Assembly (NCBI GenBank): GCA_002238925.1
Contig: MPNH01000009.1
Span: 1 to 64,000 of the forward strand
DNA length: 64,000 nt
From: Spirochaetaceae bacterium bin103
GTDB lineage: Bacteria > Spirochaetota > Spirochaetia > SZUA-6 > Bin103
Direction: 5' to 3'
Numbering within the stretch: position 1 is the stretch's first letter; each line of letters starts with the position of its first letter. This document shows, piece by piece, positions 48,115 through 59,220 of the stretch. The notes beneath the pieces are model-generated. The model was not told where the DNA came from. It did no database searches and saw nothing but the letters and a program-made list of their open reading frames with translations. A program made the position numbers and the translations under genes.

Positions 48115-48947
48115 CGGCGCGCCGCGCGCGGCGGTGTCATGGCCACTTCGCGCAGGTAGGAGTCGATCCCGCGCCGGCGATCCCACTGCCGCGGATAGCC
48201 GAGCGATACCTCCTGGAACGGCACTCCGTCCAGCCACCTGGTGCCGCGGATGTGGAGGTGGCCGTACACCACCGCGCAGGCGTTATAGCGGCGGTGCCAG
48301 CCGCGGGTACGGCGGGTTCCGCACCACGGCGTGAAGCGGGGGATGCGGGGCAGCACGGCGTGCTGTTCTTCGAGCGGGAAGTGATTGACCAGGACCTTGG
48401 GCAGATCCGCCGGACAGGCGGCAAGGCGGCTGGCGGCGGCCTCGCAGCGGGCGGCGCACCATGACTCGCGGTCCGGATACGGGTCGGGGTGCAGCACGAA
48501 TTCATCGGAGCAGACCGCGCCATCCTGGCGGGCCCAGCCGACCACCTCGTCACGCCCGACGTGCGGGGGCCGAAAGCTGTAGTCGTAGAGCAGAAACAGC
48601 GGCGCTATCAGCACCGCTCCGTCGCGGTGATCGACCACCGGATAGGGATCTTCCGGGGTAATGACGCCGTGGCCGCGCGCAATCTGGACAAGCCGCTCGT
48701 AGAGTGCGCCGCCGGCCAGCCGGGGAACATCCCGCGGCACGGTCCACAGATCGTGATTGCCGGGGACCCAGACTACCTGGCGGAACTTCGGGGTGAGTTG
48801 CCGGAAGCACCAGTCAAGCGCCAGGACGCCGTGGCCGACATCCCCGGCCACGATCAGCCAGTCGTCCGGGTAGGCCGGCAGGCACGCCAGCGCTTGCCGG
48901 TTTTCCGGGTGCGAGACATGCAGGTCTGACAGTGCCCATAAACGCAT
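48111..48947 (-). CDS. Metallophosphoesterase, candidate phosphopantetheinyl hydrolase (PptH-like)
   Basis: A 278-residue calcineurin-like phosphoesterase. Motifs in order: LWALSDLHVSHPEN (DxH), LIVAGDVGHG (GD), VVWVPGNHDLW (GNHD), VLVNHFPL (NH) and VVYGHLHIRG (GHLH), so all dimetal ligands are present. The downstream overlapping gene is a phosphopantetheinyl transferase. In mycobacteria PptT and PptH are encoded as such an overlapping pair and PptH removes the phosphopantetheine arm from carrier proteins. Same role inferred here from the pairing and from the WLDGVPFQEVSLGYPRQW ending. Start ATG 48947. Confidence 0.88.
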   Translation of the reverse strand: MRLWALSDLHVSHPENRQALACLPAYPDDWLIVAGDVGHGVLALDWCFRQLTPKFRQVVWVPGNHDLWTVPRDVPRLAGGALYERLVQIARGHGVITPEDPYPVVDHRDGAVLIAPLFLLYDYSFRPPHVGRDEVVGWARQDGAVCSDEFVLHPDPYPDRESWCAARCEAAASRLAACPADLPKVLVNHFPLEEQHAVLPRIPRFTPWCGTRRTRGWHRRYNACAVVYGHLHIRGTRWLDGVPFQEVSLGYPRQWDRRRGIDSYLREVAMTPPRAARR

Positions 48948-49069
48948 AGGAGTCCATAACGCGCGCGACGACCGTTCCGTGATCGTAGCGGCAGGTCCCC
49001 GCGGCGTCAATGTTTGACCTTTCGCGAATGTTGACCTTCGCGGCAGTTCCTGGTACCAATGAACGCCCT

Positions 49070-51355
<2,286 letters not shown>

Positions 51356-51393
51356 CCGCCGGCGCGGGAGAGCCGAACAAAGGGGGAAGGGAC

Positions 51394-51969
51394 ATGAGCG
51401 ACCAATGGCTGCAACATGTCAATGTCAAGTTTCCGGCTGCCGGAAGCATCGACCTGACCGAGGCGATCCCGGTGTTTCACCGCTGGATCCAGGAGCAGGC
51501 GCTGCCCGGCCTGCTGATCGACGTGGCCGACTACCGGCACGTTCCGGAGGGACCCGGCGTAGTGCTGGTGGCGCACGAGGCGATCTACGGCCTGGACCAG
51601 GGCGGCGGCTGGCTCGGCATGCTGTACAACCGCCGCACCCAGCATGACGCCGAACCGGAGGAGGCCGCCGCCCACGCGTTCCGAGCAGCTCTTACCGCGT
51701 GCCGGAAGCTGGAGGGCGAGCCGGAGTTCAGCGGCAGCCTGAACTTCGACGGCAGCGCTTGCGAAGTGGTGGTCAACGACCGCGCCCTGGCGCCCAACGA
51801 CCCCGCCACGCGGTCCCGCCTGCTGGCGGTGCTGGGTCCGCTGCTGGACCGGCTGTGGGGCGCCGACTCCTACAACACCATGCCGGTCGGCGAGGCGCGC
51901 GACCGGCTGGGGATCACCGCCCGCTGCTCCGACTCGCACTCGGTAAGCAGCGTGCTCGACCGGCTGTAG
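51394..51969 (+). CDS. Hypothetical protein downstream of sulfite/nitrite reductase
   Basis: A 191-residue soluble acidic protein. The N-terminal half reads LQHVNVKFPAAGSIDLTEAIPVFHRWIQEQALPGLLIDVADY and VVLVAHEAIYGLD; the second half contains FSGSLNFDGSACEVVVND and ends SHSVSSVLDRL. It has no transmembrane segment and only two Cys. The 38-bp gap after the reductase gene and the same direction suggest a shared transcript. I do not recognise a characterised family; a role beside the reductase is guessed from position only. Confidence 0.72.
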   Translation: MSDQWLQHVNVKFPAAGSIDLTEAIPVFHRWIQEQALPGLLIDVADYRHVPEGPGVVLVAHEAIYGLDQGGGWLGMLYNRRTQHDAEPEEAAAHAFRAALTACRKLEGEPEFSGSLNFDGSACEVVVNDRALAPNDPATRSRLLAVLGPLLDRLWGADSYNTMPVGEARDRLGITARCSDSHSVSSVLDRL

Positions 51970-51998
51970 CCGCCCCGAGTGCACCGACGCGGCCGCCG

Positions 51999-52760
51999 GT
52001 GCCGATCAAGTACGAGCTGGAGACGATCCCGGTATGGGATGCATACCGGGCCGGAAGTGAGTGCCCGCTGTGCCTGCTGCTGCGGCGCGCGGAAGCGGAC
52101 TTCGTGCGCTTCTACGTGGGACACTCGGTAATGGTGCCGGAGATGCGCGTGCAGGTGAACGACGCCGGCTTCTGCCGCGCGCACTTTCCGATGCTGCTCG
52201 ACGGCGGCAACCGCCTGGGCCTTGCCCTCATTACCCACACCCACCTCGGCGAACTGCGCGGGAAACTGGACAAGCACCTGCTCGCCGGCAAGAGCGGCGG
52301 CGCCCTGAAGAAGGAACTCGCCCGGCTGACGGCCCTGGTCGACGAGCAGCTCGACCGCTGCCTGATCTGCGACCGGCTGCGCGACCGTTTTCTGCGCTAC
52401 GCCTATACCATCGTCCACCTGTGGCAGAACGATGCCGACTTCCGCGCCGAATTCCTGGCCTCGAAGGGGTTCTGCCTGGACCACCTGAAGGGGCAGTTGG
52501 AGATGGCACGGCAAACGCTGCCGGGGGCGCGGCTGGGAGCGTTCGTGGCCGAGACGGCGGAGCTGCAGGGGCGCGCGTGGGACCGCCTTGAGCGCGAGTT
52601 GCTCGCCTTCACGGGCAAATTCGATTACCGCTCGACCGCCCCCCCAAGCGCCGCTACCAGGCAGTCGGTGGCCGGCGCCATAGCCAAGCTGACCGGCGCC
52701 AACCCCGCGCAGCACGACGCACACAACTCGCCAATGGATAGCGGCACGGGCGACCGGTAA
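51999..52760 (+). CDS. DUF6062-type cysteine-rich protein
   Basis: A 253-residue protein. The N-terminus KYELETIPVWDAYRAGSECPLCLLLRRAE with CxxC and the recurring NDAGFCRAHF, RCLICDRLRDR and SKGFCLDHLKG units, each a Cys or Cys pair followed by a His-bearing helix, match DUF6062. The Cys/His arrangement suggests zinc or iron-sulfur binding. GTG 51999 starts it 29 bp after the preceding gene, so it probably ends the reductase operon. Function unknown. The C-terminal 45 residues are low complexity. Confidence 0.78.
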   Translation: MPIKYELETIPVWDAYRAGSECPLCLLLRRAEADFVRFYVGHSVMVPEMRVQVNDAGFCRAHFPMLLDGGNRLGLALITHTHLGELRGKLDKHLLAGKSGGALKKELARLTALVDEQLDRCLICDRLRDRFLRYAYTIVHLWQNDADFRAEFLASKGFCLDHLKGQLEMARQTLPGARLGAFVAETAELQGRAWDRLERELLAFTGKFDYRSTAPPSAATRQSVAGAIAKLTGANPAQHDAHNSPMDSGTGDR

Positions 52761-52787
52761 CGCCAGCGGCCCGCGGCCCGGCTGCAG

Positions 52788-53183
52788 TCAGCGCAGGGCG
52801 GGACGGAGCAGGCCGGGGATTTCGCGGTCGCGTTCCCGCCGCACCCGAGGCGACGCCCCCGGCTCCGTGCGGCGGGCGGTCCGGGCGGCGAGCGAACCGC
52901 CAAGGGTTCGGCGAGCTGCCGTGGCAAGCGCTGCCCCCGCCTCCGTGACATGCCCCTGCAGGCTGAAGCGCCGGGCGATGGCGGCGAGACGAAGTTCCAG
53001 GCCGGGCGTCTCCGGCAGGTCGAGCAGCCGATCCGGCAATACCAGCGCAACCATCCCGGTGTCGCTGGTCATCAACAGTTGGCAGCCCGGGGCCACCTCT
53101 TCGCGCGCGTGCTGCAGCGCCCGTTGGCCAACTTCGGCCGGTACCTGGACAGTCTGGGCCGGTGACGTGGTTTGTTCCTGCAT
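52788..53183 (-). CDS. Hypothetical protein, 131 residues
   Basis: Reads MQEQTTSPAQTVQVPAEVGQ, then LLMTSDTGMVALVLPDRLLDLPETPGLELRLAAIARRFSLQGHVTEAGAALATAA with a basic C-terminal tail. Amino-acid composition of the first 100 residues looks natural, unlike the antisense readings around it; the tail is Arg-rich and may reflect a misplaced stop. It is convergent with the DUF6062-type gene and divergent from the ABC substrate-binding protein gene. No family recognised. Confidence 0.5.
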   Translation of the reverse strand: MQEQTTSPAQTVQVPAEVGQRALQHAREEVAPGCQLLMTSDTGMVALVLPDRLLDLPETPGLELRLAAIARRFSLQGHVTEAGAALATAARRTLGGSLAARTARRTEPGASPRVRRERDREIPGLLRPALR

Positions 53184-53486
53184 CCTCTCATGTACCAGTA
53201 TCGGCCCGCCGCGCCGCCGGTTTGAGCAGTTTGAGCGTACGCACCGCGGTTCACGCACGAATCGCCGGTGGTCGAATTTGCTCGCATTCGCAAGCTTGAC
53301 AAGTCCCGGCAACGGTATACGGTGACAGTGCGGGTACGTCTGGCAGCCCCCCGATGCAGCAACGAGACAACGCCCCGGGTGGGGAGCGCGTTCGGATGCC
53401 CCGCGCTGCACGTCGCCGCCCTGTCCGGTTGAGAGGACGCTCGGGCCGGCGACCCTCCCCTCCTCTCTGACAACAAGGAGTGTAAT
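53184..53486. promoter_or_regulatory. Upstream region of the ABC importer operon with a possible promoter
   Basis: A 303-bp gap between divergent genes. TTGACA (53296-53301), a perfect -35 hexamer, is followed by TATACG at 14 bp or TACGGT at 16 bp (to 53323). The spacing is short, so the match is tentative. The leader would be about 160 bases. CAAGGAG lies a few bases before the GTG start at 53487. No other gene is seen in the gap. Confidence 0.4.
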
Positions 53487-55289
53487 GTGAGAAACATCGC
53501 ATTTACCTCGAACAGGGTGCTCGCGGTGCTGGCCGTGCTGGCGCTGGCCGCGGGCATGGCGTGGGCCGCCGCGGAGGCCGAACAGGCCGCGAGCATGGAG
53601 AAGGAGATGGTGCTCGATCCCACCACCGGGGCGATGGTTACCGCCCCCGAGTACGGCGGCACCCTCACCTACGCCCTGCGCGGCGATCCGCCCAACCCGG
53701 ACACCTTCTACCGCCACCCGCCGGCGATGGTCGCGGCACTCGTGGTGGAGAAACTGGGCATGGCCAACATGGGCGTGGACCGCAACTACTTCGACTTCCG
53801 CACCAACTACCTGCCCGACGACATCGTGGTGGGCCGGCTGGCGGAGAGCTGGGAGCAGCCCGATGCGAACACGGTGGTGTTCAACATCCGCTCCGGCGTG
53901 CACTGGCACGACAAGGCGCCGATGAACGGGCGCGAGCTGACCGCGGAGGACGTGGTGTTCAACTTCCACCGCTACCTCGGACTCGGCAGCGGTTTCACGG
54001 AGGTACCGGAGGGCGTGGCGGCGGTGTCGTCGATCGACGATCTGGGCATCGAATCGGTGCACTCCGAGGGCAACCAGGTGATCTTCAAACTGGCGGCGCT
54101 GAACCTGGACGCCATCAAGACGCTGGCAATCCAGAACATCACCTTCATCTACCCGCCCGAGGTGATCATGGAGCACGGCGACGTGGCCGATTGGCGCAAT
54201 CTGGTCGGCACCGGCCCGTTCGAGCTGGTCGACTGGGTGGAGGCAAGCTCGGTCACCTTCAACAAGGCTCCCAATTACTGGAAGCACGATGAGCGCTTCC
54301 CGGACAACCAGCTTCCCTACGTGGACGAGTTGGTCGCCCTGGTGATGCCGGAGCCGCAGACCCGCGTGGCGGCGTTGCGCTCGGGCAAGGTCGACTTCAT
54401 CGGCTACTCCGGGAGCTCGCAGGTCACCGGCATCGACCTGGTGGAGAGCATCAAGAAATCCAACCCCGACATCGTGCTGCAGCCCTACTCCTACCGATCG
54501 GAGACTTCGCCGATTATCAACGTCAACCGGCCGCCGCTCGACGACGTGCGGGTACGCCACGCGCTGCAGATGGCGCTGGACATCGAGGGCTGGGGCGAGA
54601 CCTACTTCAGGGGCTACGCCAGCCTCCGGCCGCAGGGTTGGCTCGGCGACGGCCTGACCGGCTATGCCAGCACCTGGGATGACTGGCCCGACGAGATCAA
54701 GGGCTACTACTCCTACGATCCGGAGGGCGCCGAGGCGCTGCTCGACGCGGCCGGCCTGCCGCGCGGGGACGACGGCACCCGGTTCAAGCTGGAGTTCATG
54801 ATCAGCGCCGGCGACGATCGCGGCTGGAAGGAGCTGATCGCCGACGGCTGGCGCAAGGTGGGCATCGACGTGACCATAGTGGTGCCGGACGGCGCCGAAA
54901 TGGGCGCGCGCACCACCGCCCTGGAATACGACATCCGGTCCGGCATCTCCGGCTACGAGTGGAACCCGATCGGGCAACTGCTGCACTGGACCACGACTCC
55001 CGGCGCCTGGAATCCAGCCGGCGTCGCCGACCCGGTATACGACGCCATGGTGGCAGAGGTGCAGGCCGCCACCGACCAGGAGGAGCGCCAACGGCTCGCA
55101 CGGCTGGCCGCGCAATACCTGGTCGACGGACACTGGGTGATCTGGGGCGCGCGCGTCCCGCACTTCAGTGCCCACTGGCCGTGGGTCAAGGGCTTCAACG
55201 GCGAGAGCGAGGCCGGCGACATGGACCGCGCGCTACTGTTCTCGCGCATGTGGCTCGACCAGGACCTGAAGAAGGAGTTGGGCTTCTAA
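53487..55289 (+). CDS. ABC transporter substrate-binding protein, peptide/nickel family 5
   Basis: A 600-residue exported solute-binding protein. The signal peptide (LAVLAVLALAAGMAWAAAEAEQ) is followed by the SBP_bac_5 pattern: GGTLTYALRGDPPNPDTF, LAESWEQPDANTVVFNIRSGVHWHDKAPMNGRELTAEDVVFNF, GTGPFELVDWVEASSVTFNKAPNYW and VRHALQMALDIE. Ligands in this family are peptides, oligosaccharides or other solutes; in a region full of sugar enzymes an oligosaccharide is possible. The first gene of the importer operon; a hairpin separates it from the permease genes, consistent with higher SBP expression. Confidence 0.93.
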   Translation: MRNIAFTSNRVLAVLAVLALAAGMAWAAAEAEQAASMEKEMVLDPTTGAMVTAPEYGGTLTYALRGDPPNPDTFYRHPPAMVAALVVEKLGMANMGVDRNYFDFRTNYLPDDIVVGRLAESWEQPDANTVVFNIRSGVHWHDKAPMNGRELTAEDVVFNFHRYLGLGSGFTEVPEGVAAVSSIDDLGIESVHSEGNQVIFKLAALNLDAIKTLAIQNITFIYPPEVIMEHGDVADWRNLVGTGPFELVDWVEASSVTFNKAPNYWKHDERFPDNQLPYVDELVALVMPEPQTRVAALRSGKVDFIGYSGSSQVTGIDLVESIKKSNPDIVLQPYSYRSETSPIINVNRPPLDDVRVRHALQMALDIEGWGETYFRGYASLRPQGWLGDGLTGYASTWDDWPDEIKGYYSYDPEGAEALLDAAGLPRGDDGTRFKLEFMISAGDDRGWKELIADGWRKVGIDVTIVVPDGAEMGARTTALEYDIRSGISGYEWNPIGQLLHWTTTPGAWNPAGVADPVYDAMVAEVQAATDQEERQRLARLAAQYLVDGHWVIWGARVPHFSAHWPWVKGFNGESEAGDMDRALLFSRMWLDQDLKKELGF

Positions 55290-55309
55290 GGAAGTCCTGT
55301 CGATTGACG

Positions 55310-55348
55310 GTGGGATGGCGGCGGCGTTCCGTCATCCCACTTCTTTTC
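55310..55348 (+). terminator. Hairpin plus T-rich tract between SBP and permease genes
   Basis: GTGGGATG (55310-55317) pairs with CATCCCAC (55333-55340) over a 15-base loop and is followed by TTCTTTTC. It has the shape of an intrinsic terminator inside an operon, likely letting some transcripts through to the permease genes. Such partial terminators after the binding-protein gene are common in importer operons. Confidence 0.65.
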
Positions 55349-55376
55349 CTGCCGTTGCAGGGACGGGGATGGTGAC

Positions 55377-56339
55377 ATGCGGGCATACGTGATCCGGCGC
55401 ATACTGCTCATGATTCCCACCCTGTTCATTCTCTCCGTCCTGGTGTTCATGTCGGTGCGCTTCATTCCCGGCGACGTGGTGGACATGATGATGCAGCAGA
55501 TGATGCTGTCGGGCGCCCTGCTGGACATGGACCGCGAGGCGTTCGAGCGCGTCCTGGGTCTGGACCGGCCGATCTACGTGCAGTACGCCGACTGGATCGC
55601 CGGCATACTCGTGCGCGGCACGTTCGGCGAGTCGCTGATGCACGAGTTCACCATTGAGCAGCGCATCCTGGGACGGCTGCCGGTGACGCTGGAACTCGGC
55701 CTGCTGGCCATCCTGATCGGCTGGACGATCGCGCTGCCGGTGGGGATCTACTCCGCGGTGCGCCGCGACGGGGTGGCCGACTACGCCGGGCGCTCGGTGG
55801 CGATCATCGGGCTGGCCACACCGAACTTCTGGCTCGGCATCATGGTGATGGTCTACCCCGCCATCTGGTGGGGCTGGTCGCCGCCGTTGCGGCTGGTGCG
55901 GTTCGTCGACAACCCGCTCGGCAACCTGGCGATGTTCCTGATCCCGAGCCTGATTCTGGGCACCGGCAGCGCCGCGGGCCTGATGCGGATGACGCGCACC
56001 ATGATGCTGGAGGTGCTGCGCCAGGACTACATCCGCACCGCCTGGTCCAAGGGGCTGCGCGAGCGGGTGGTGGTGGTGCGCCACGCCATCAAGAACGGCA
56101 TGATCCCGATAGTGACCATAATCGGGATGCAGCTTCCGATCCTGGTCGGCGGCTCGGTGATCATCGAGAATATCTTCAACCTGCCGGGGCTGGGCCGGCT
56201 GATGGTGCTGGCCCTGCAGGAGCGCGACTACCCGGTGGTGCAAGGGGTGAACCTGATGTTCGGCAGCGTGGTGATAGCCAACAACCTGTTGATCGACCTG
56301 GTGTACGCCTCCCTGGACCCCAGGATCAGGTACCGGTAG
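55377..56339 (+). CDS. ABC transporter permease, DppB/OppB type
   Basis: A 320-residue inner-membrane permease. It starts MRAYVIRRILLMIPTLFILSVLVFMSVRFIPGD, the classic DppB first helix, and has six hydrophobic segments. The EAA loop that docks the ATPase is EVLRQDYIRTAWSKGLRERVVVVRHAIKNGMIPIV. FEYVSLDP is replaced by LVYASLDPRIRYR at the C-terminus. It is followed 13 bp later by the second permease gene. Confidence 0.94.
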   Translation: MRAYVIRRILLMIPTLFILSVLVFMSVRFIPGDVVDMMMQQMMLSGALLDMDREAFERVLGLDRPIYVQYADWIAGILVRGTFGESLMHEFTIEQRILGRLPVTLELGLLAILIGWTIALPVGIYSAVRRDGVADYAGRSVAIIGLATPNFWLGIMVMVYPAIWWGWSPPLRLVRFVDNPLGNLAMFLIPSLILGTGSAAGLMRMTRTMMLEVLRQDYIRTAWSKGLRERVVVVRHAIKNGMIPIVTIIGMQLPILVGGSVIIENIFNLPGLGRLMVLALQERDYPVVQGVNLMFGSVVIANNLLIDLVYASLDPRIRYR

Positions 56340-56352
56340 GAGAGCGGAAGCG

Positions 56353-57252
56353 ATGAGCGAAGTGGCGACCGGAGCGGTACGGGAGGCGAGGCGGCGGTCC
56401 GGCGTGATCGATTTCGCGGTCAAGATGGTGAAGACCAAGCCGCTGGGCACCGCCTGCGCCGGCGTGGTGCTGCTGTTCGTCCTGTCGGCGATCTTCGCCG
56501 ACGTGATCGCCCCGTACCCGCCCGACGAGCTGAACGTGCTCAACCGGCTGCAGGGTTCGTCCGCCGCCCACCTGCTCGGTACCGACCAGGTGGGGCGCGA
56601 CCTGTTGACCCGGTTGATCTACGGCTCGCGCATCTCGCTGCTGGTGGGGCTGTCCGCCACCACGATCAACGTGCTGGTGGCGATACTGTTGGGGGGCGGC
56701 TCGGGATTCCTCGGCGGCAAGGTGGACATCGCGGTGCAGCGGGTGGTCGATGCCTGGATCGCGTTCCCGGGCCTGCTGCTGTTGCTGACCATCATGTCGC
56801 TGACCGGCAAGGGCCTACTGCAGATGATCCTGGTGCTGGGCGTGGCGGGCGGGGTAGAAGGCTCACGCGTGCCGCGCAGCGCGGTAATTGCGATCAAGGA
56901 GAACGACTACTTCCAGGCCGCGCGCGCCATCGGCACGAGCACCCGCTGGACGCTGCTGCGCCACGTGGTGCCCAACATCATGGCGCCGATGATCATCGTG
57001 TTCTCGATCAGCGTGGGCGGCAATATCCTGTCCGCGGCGGCGCTGAGCTTCCTGGGCTACGGCCTGCCGGCCGGCATGCCGGACTGGGGCGGGATGCTGA
57101 GCCAGGAGGGGCTGCTGTACATGGAGTCGGCGCCGTGGCTGGCGTTCTGGCCCGGCGTGTGCCTGACGGTGATCGTGTACAGCCTGAACATGCTCGGCGA
57201 TGCCCTGCGCGACCTGCTCGACCCACGCCTGCGCGGCAGCACCGAGCGGTAG
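56353..57252 (+). CDS. ABC transporter permease, DppC/OppC type
   Basis: A 299-residue permease. A cytoplasmic N-terminus and first helix (TACAGVVLLFVLSAIFADVIAPYPP) are followed by the family motif HLLGTDQVGRDLLTRLIYGSRISLLVGL. The EAA loop reads KENDYFQAARAIGTSTRWTLLRHVVPNI, and the C-terminus is LGDALRDLLDPRLRG. It pairs with the DppB-type gene. No DppD/DppF ATPase follows, so the energising subunits must be encoded elsewhere. The FG-GAP protein gene follows directly. Confidence 0.94.
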   Translation: MSEVATGAVREARRRSGVIDFAVKMVKTKPLGTACAGVVLLFVLSAIFADVIAPYPPDELNVLNRLQGSSAAHLLGTDQVGRDLLTRLIYGSRISLLVGLSATTINVLVAILLGGGSGFLGGKVDIAVQRVVDAWIAFPGLLLLLTIMSLTGKGLLQMILVLGVAGGVEGSRVPRSAVIAIKENDYFQAARAIGTSTRWTLLRHVVPNIMAPMIIVFSISVGGNILSAAALSFLGYGLPAGMPDWGGMLSQEGLLYMESAPWLAFWPGVCLTVIVYSLNMLGDALRDLLDPRLRGSTER

Positions 57253-57256
57253 CAGT

Positions 57257-58915
57257 TTGCGCGGCGCCGTCACGGCGGCCGGCATCGCCCTGATACTGAC
57301 ACTTGCGCCGCCGGCGGCATCGGGTGAGGAGGTCGCGGCGCGGGTGCGGCAGGAGCCGCTGCGCGCCGCCGCGGCCTGCACGGGGCGGTTCGTGCGCCAC
57401 TCCCTGCCCCACACCACGCGCGCCGCGGATCGGCCGGCGCGCGCCTACGACTCCAACGGAGCCGGGGTGGCGCTGGCCGACCTGGACGGCGACCTGCTCA
57501 TCGACATCGTGCTCGCCGGCCTGCGCGCACCGGTGACGGTGTTGTGGAACCGCGGCGGGCTGCGCTTCGAGCGGGCGGAGTTGGCCGAGACCGGTACGCG
57601 CGCGGTGGCCGCGGTGGACATCGACGGCAACGGCGAACTGGACCTGGCGTTCACCCGCTCCGGCGCCGGGCCGGCGCTGTGGCGCGGCAGCGGGCCGGCG
57701 CGCGCGTTCGAGCGCCCGCACCCGCTGTGGCCGCCGCCGATGCCGATCTACGCCATGGCCTGGGCCGACCTGGACGGCGACCTGGACCTGGACCTGGCCG
57801 GCGCCACCTACAACGCGGAGCTGTGGCAATCGGAAGCCGGACAGGCCGACAGCGGCGTGTTCGTGTTCGAGAACACCGGACGCGCCCTGCTGCCGGTGCG
57901 CCTGACCCGCAACGCGCTGGCGCTTGCCGTGCTGCTGACCGACCTGAACGGCGACCGCAGGCCCGACATCGTGGTGGGCAACGACTTCGCGTTGCGCGAC
58001 GAGGTCTACTACCGCACGCCGGACGGCTGGCAGGCGGGCGAGCCGTTCGCGCGCACCGCCCGCAACACCATGAGCTACGCCGCCGGCGACGTGGACAACA
58101 ACGGCAGCCTGGAGCTGTTGGCGGCCGACATGAAACCCTACCTCACCGGCCCCGAAGTGGACGCGGCATGGCGCCCGCTGCGCGTCGCCGAGGCCGAGCA
58201 GCTGGCCAAGACCGCCGCCATCACCGGCGAGGAGGCGGCTCCCGACCCACACCAGGTGGAGGCCAACACGCTGCAGGTGCGCGGCCCCGGCGGCGCCTTC
58301 GCCGAGCGCGGCGAGTGGGCCGGCATCGCCGCCACCGGCTGGACCTGGTCGGCCCAGTTCGGCGACCTGGACAACGACGGCTTCCTGGACCTGTACGCGG
58401 TCAACGGCATGATCGACGCCGACATCTTCGGCCACCTGCCGGGCGCCGAGCTGGTGGAACAGAACCAGGCGCTGCGCAACGACGGCGGCGGCCGCTTCGT
58501 GCGCACCCCGGAGTGGGGTCTCGGCGCCACCGAGAGCGGCCGCGGCATGGCGTTCGCCGACCTGGACAACGACGGCGACCTGGACATCGTGGTGAACAAC
58601 CTGGAGGAGCCGGCCGTGCTGTTCGAGAACCGGCTGTGCGGCGGCGCCGCGGTGGAAGTGGACCTGCTCCGGCCCGGCTCCCCCAACCCGCGCGCCATCG
58701 GCGCCGCCGTCCGGCTCACTGCCGGCGCCGCCGCCTACCTGCGCACCGTGCAGGCCGGCAGCGGCTACCTGTCCAGCGGCCCCGCCCGCCTCCACTTCGG
58801 CCTGCCCGCCGCCGCCGCGTCCGGCACCCTCACCCTCACCGTTACCTGGCCCGACGGCGCCGTCACCAGCACCCCCGCCATCCGTCCCCACACCCTCGTC
58901 ACCATCCAACGCTGA
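57257..58915 (+). CDS. FG-GAP/VCBS repeat protein with ASPIC-UnbV domain
   Basis: About 552 residues, exported (GAVTAAGIALILTLAPPAASG). The body is a beta-propeller-like series of FG-GAP repeats with calcium-type loops: LADLDGDLLIDIVLAG, AVDIDGNGELDLAFT, WADLDGDLDLDLAGA, LTDLNGDRRPDIVVGN, GDLDNDGFLDLYAVNG and ADLDNDGDLDIVVNN. The C-terminus matches ASPIC/UnbV (AIGAAVRLTAG, GSGYLSSGPARLHFGL, TVTWPDGAV). Such proteins bind or process surface ligands, but the activity is undefined. TTG 57257 is proposed from the signal peptide; the frame is open to 57200. It lies 4 bp after the permease gene, so probably in the same operon. Confidence 0.87.
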   Translation: MRGAVTAAGIALILTLAPPAASGEEVAARVRQEPLRAAAACTGRFVRHSLPHTTRAADRPARAYDSNGAGVALADLDGDLLIDIVLAGLRAPVTVLWNRGGLRFERAELAETGTRAVAAVDIDGNGELDLAFTRSGAGPALWRGSGPARAFERPHPLWPPPMPIYAMAWADLDGDLDLDLAGATYNAELWQSEAGQADSGVFVFENTGRALLPVRLTRNALALAVLLTDLNGDRRPDIVVGNDFALRDEVYYRTPDGWQAGEPFARTARNTMSYAAGDVDNNGSLELLAADMKPYLTGPEVDAAWRPLRVAEAEQLAKTAAITGEEAAPDPHQVEANTLQVRGPGGAFAERGEWAGIAATGWTWSAQFGDLDNDGFLDLYAVNGMIDADIFGHLPGAELVEQNQALRNDGGGRFVRTPEWGLGATESGRGMAFADLDNDGDLDIVVNNLEEPAVLFENRLCGGAAVEVDLLRPGSPNPRAIGAAVRLTAGAAAYLRTVQAGSGYLSSGPARLHFGLPAAAASGTLTLTVTWPDGAVTSTPAIRPHTLVTIQR

Positions 58916-58974
58916 CCCACACTCCGAATCACGCGCTTTCCGCCGGATGACTGGTCATGTATCCTGGTCACATC

Positions 58975-59220
58975 ATGACGACAATCAACGCATCGGAATT
59001 CAAGGCCCGATGTCTGGCGCTGCTCGACGAAGTAAACGCGACCCGTGAGCCGATCACAATTCTGAAACGTGGCCGCCCGGTCGCGCAGCTCATGCCGCCG
59101 CTGTTGCCGGATGAGGGATTCCCCCAGGACGAGCTGCGTGGCAGCGCCCGGGAGCTGGGCGACATCGAGTCGCCCGTGCTGCCTGCGTCCGCGTGGGAAG
59201 TGGAGTCCGATCAGGTTTGA
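58975..59220 (+). CDS. Phd/YefM-type antitoxin
   Basis: An 81-residue protein. MTTINASEFKARCLALLDEV and NATREPITILKRGRPVAQLMP form the Phd DNA-binding fold (ASEFKA..LALLDEV, I.ITKRG.PVA.L). The C-terminus SPVLPASAWEVESDQV is the toxin-binding tail. ATG 58975. The toxin gene overlaps its stop codon. A start at an upstream ATG, 58957, would add MYPGHI and is less likely. Confidence 0.9.
   Translation: MTTINASEFKARCLALLDEVNATREPITILKRGRPVAQLMPPLLPDEGFPQDELRGSARELGDIESPVLPASAWEVESDQV

Noticed and set aside
57008-58909. Minus-strand open frame of 633 codons with Gly/Val repeats
   Set aside because: Antisense of the FG-GAP repeat gene; its repeats mirror the DLDGD repeats.
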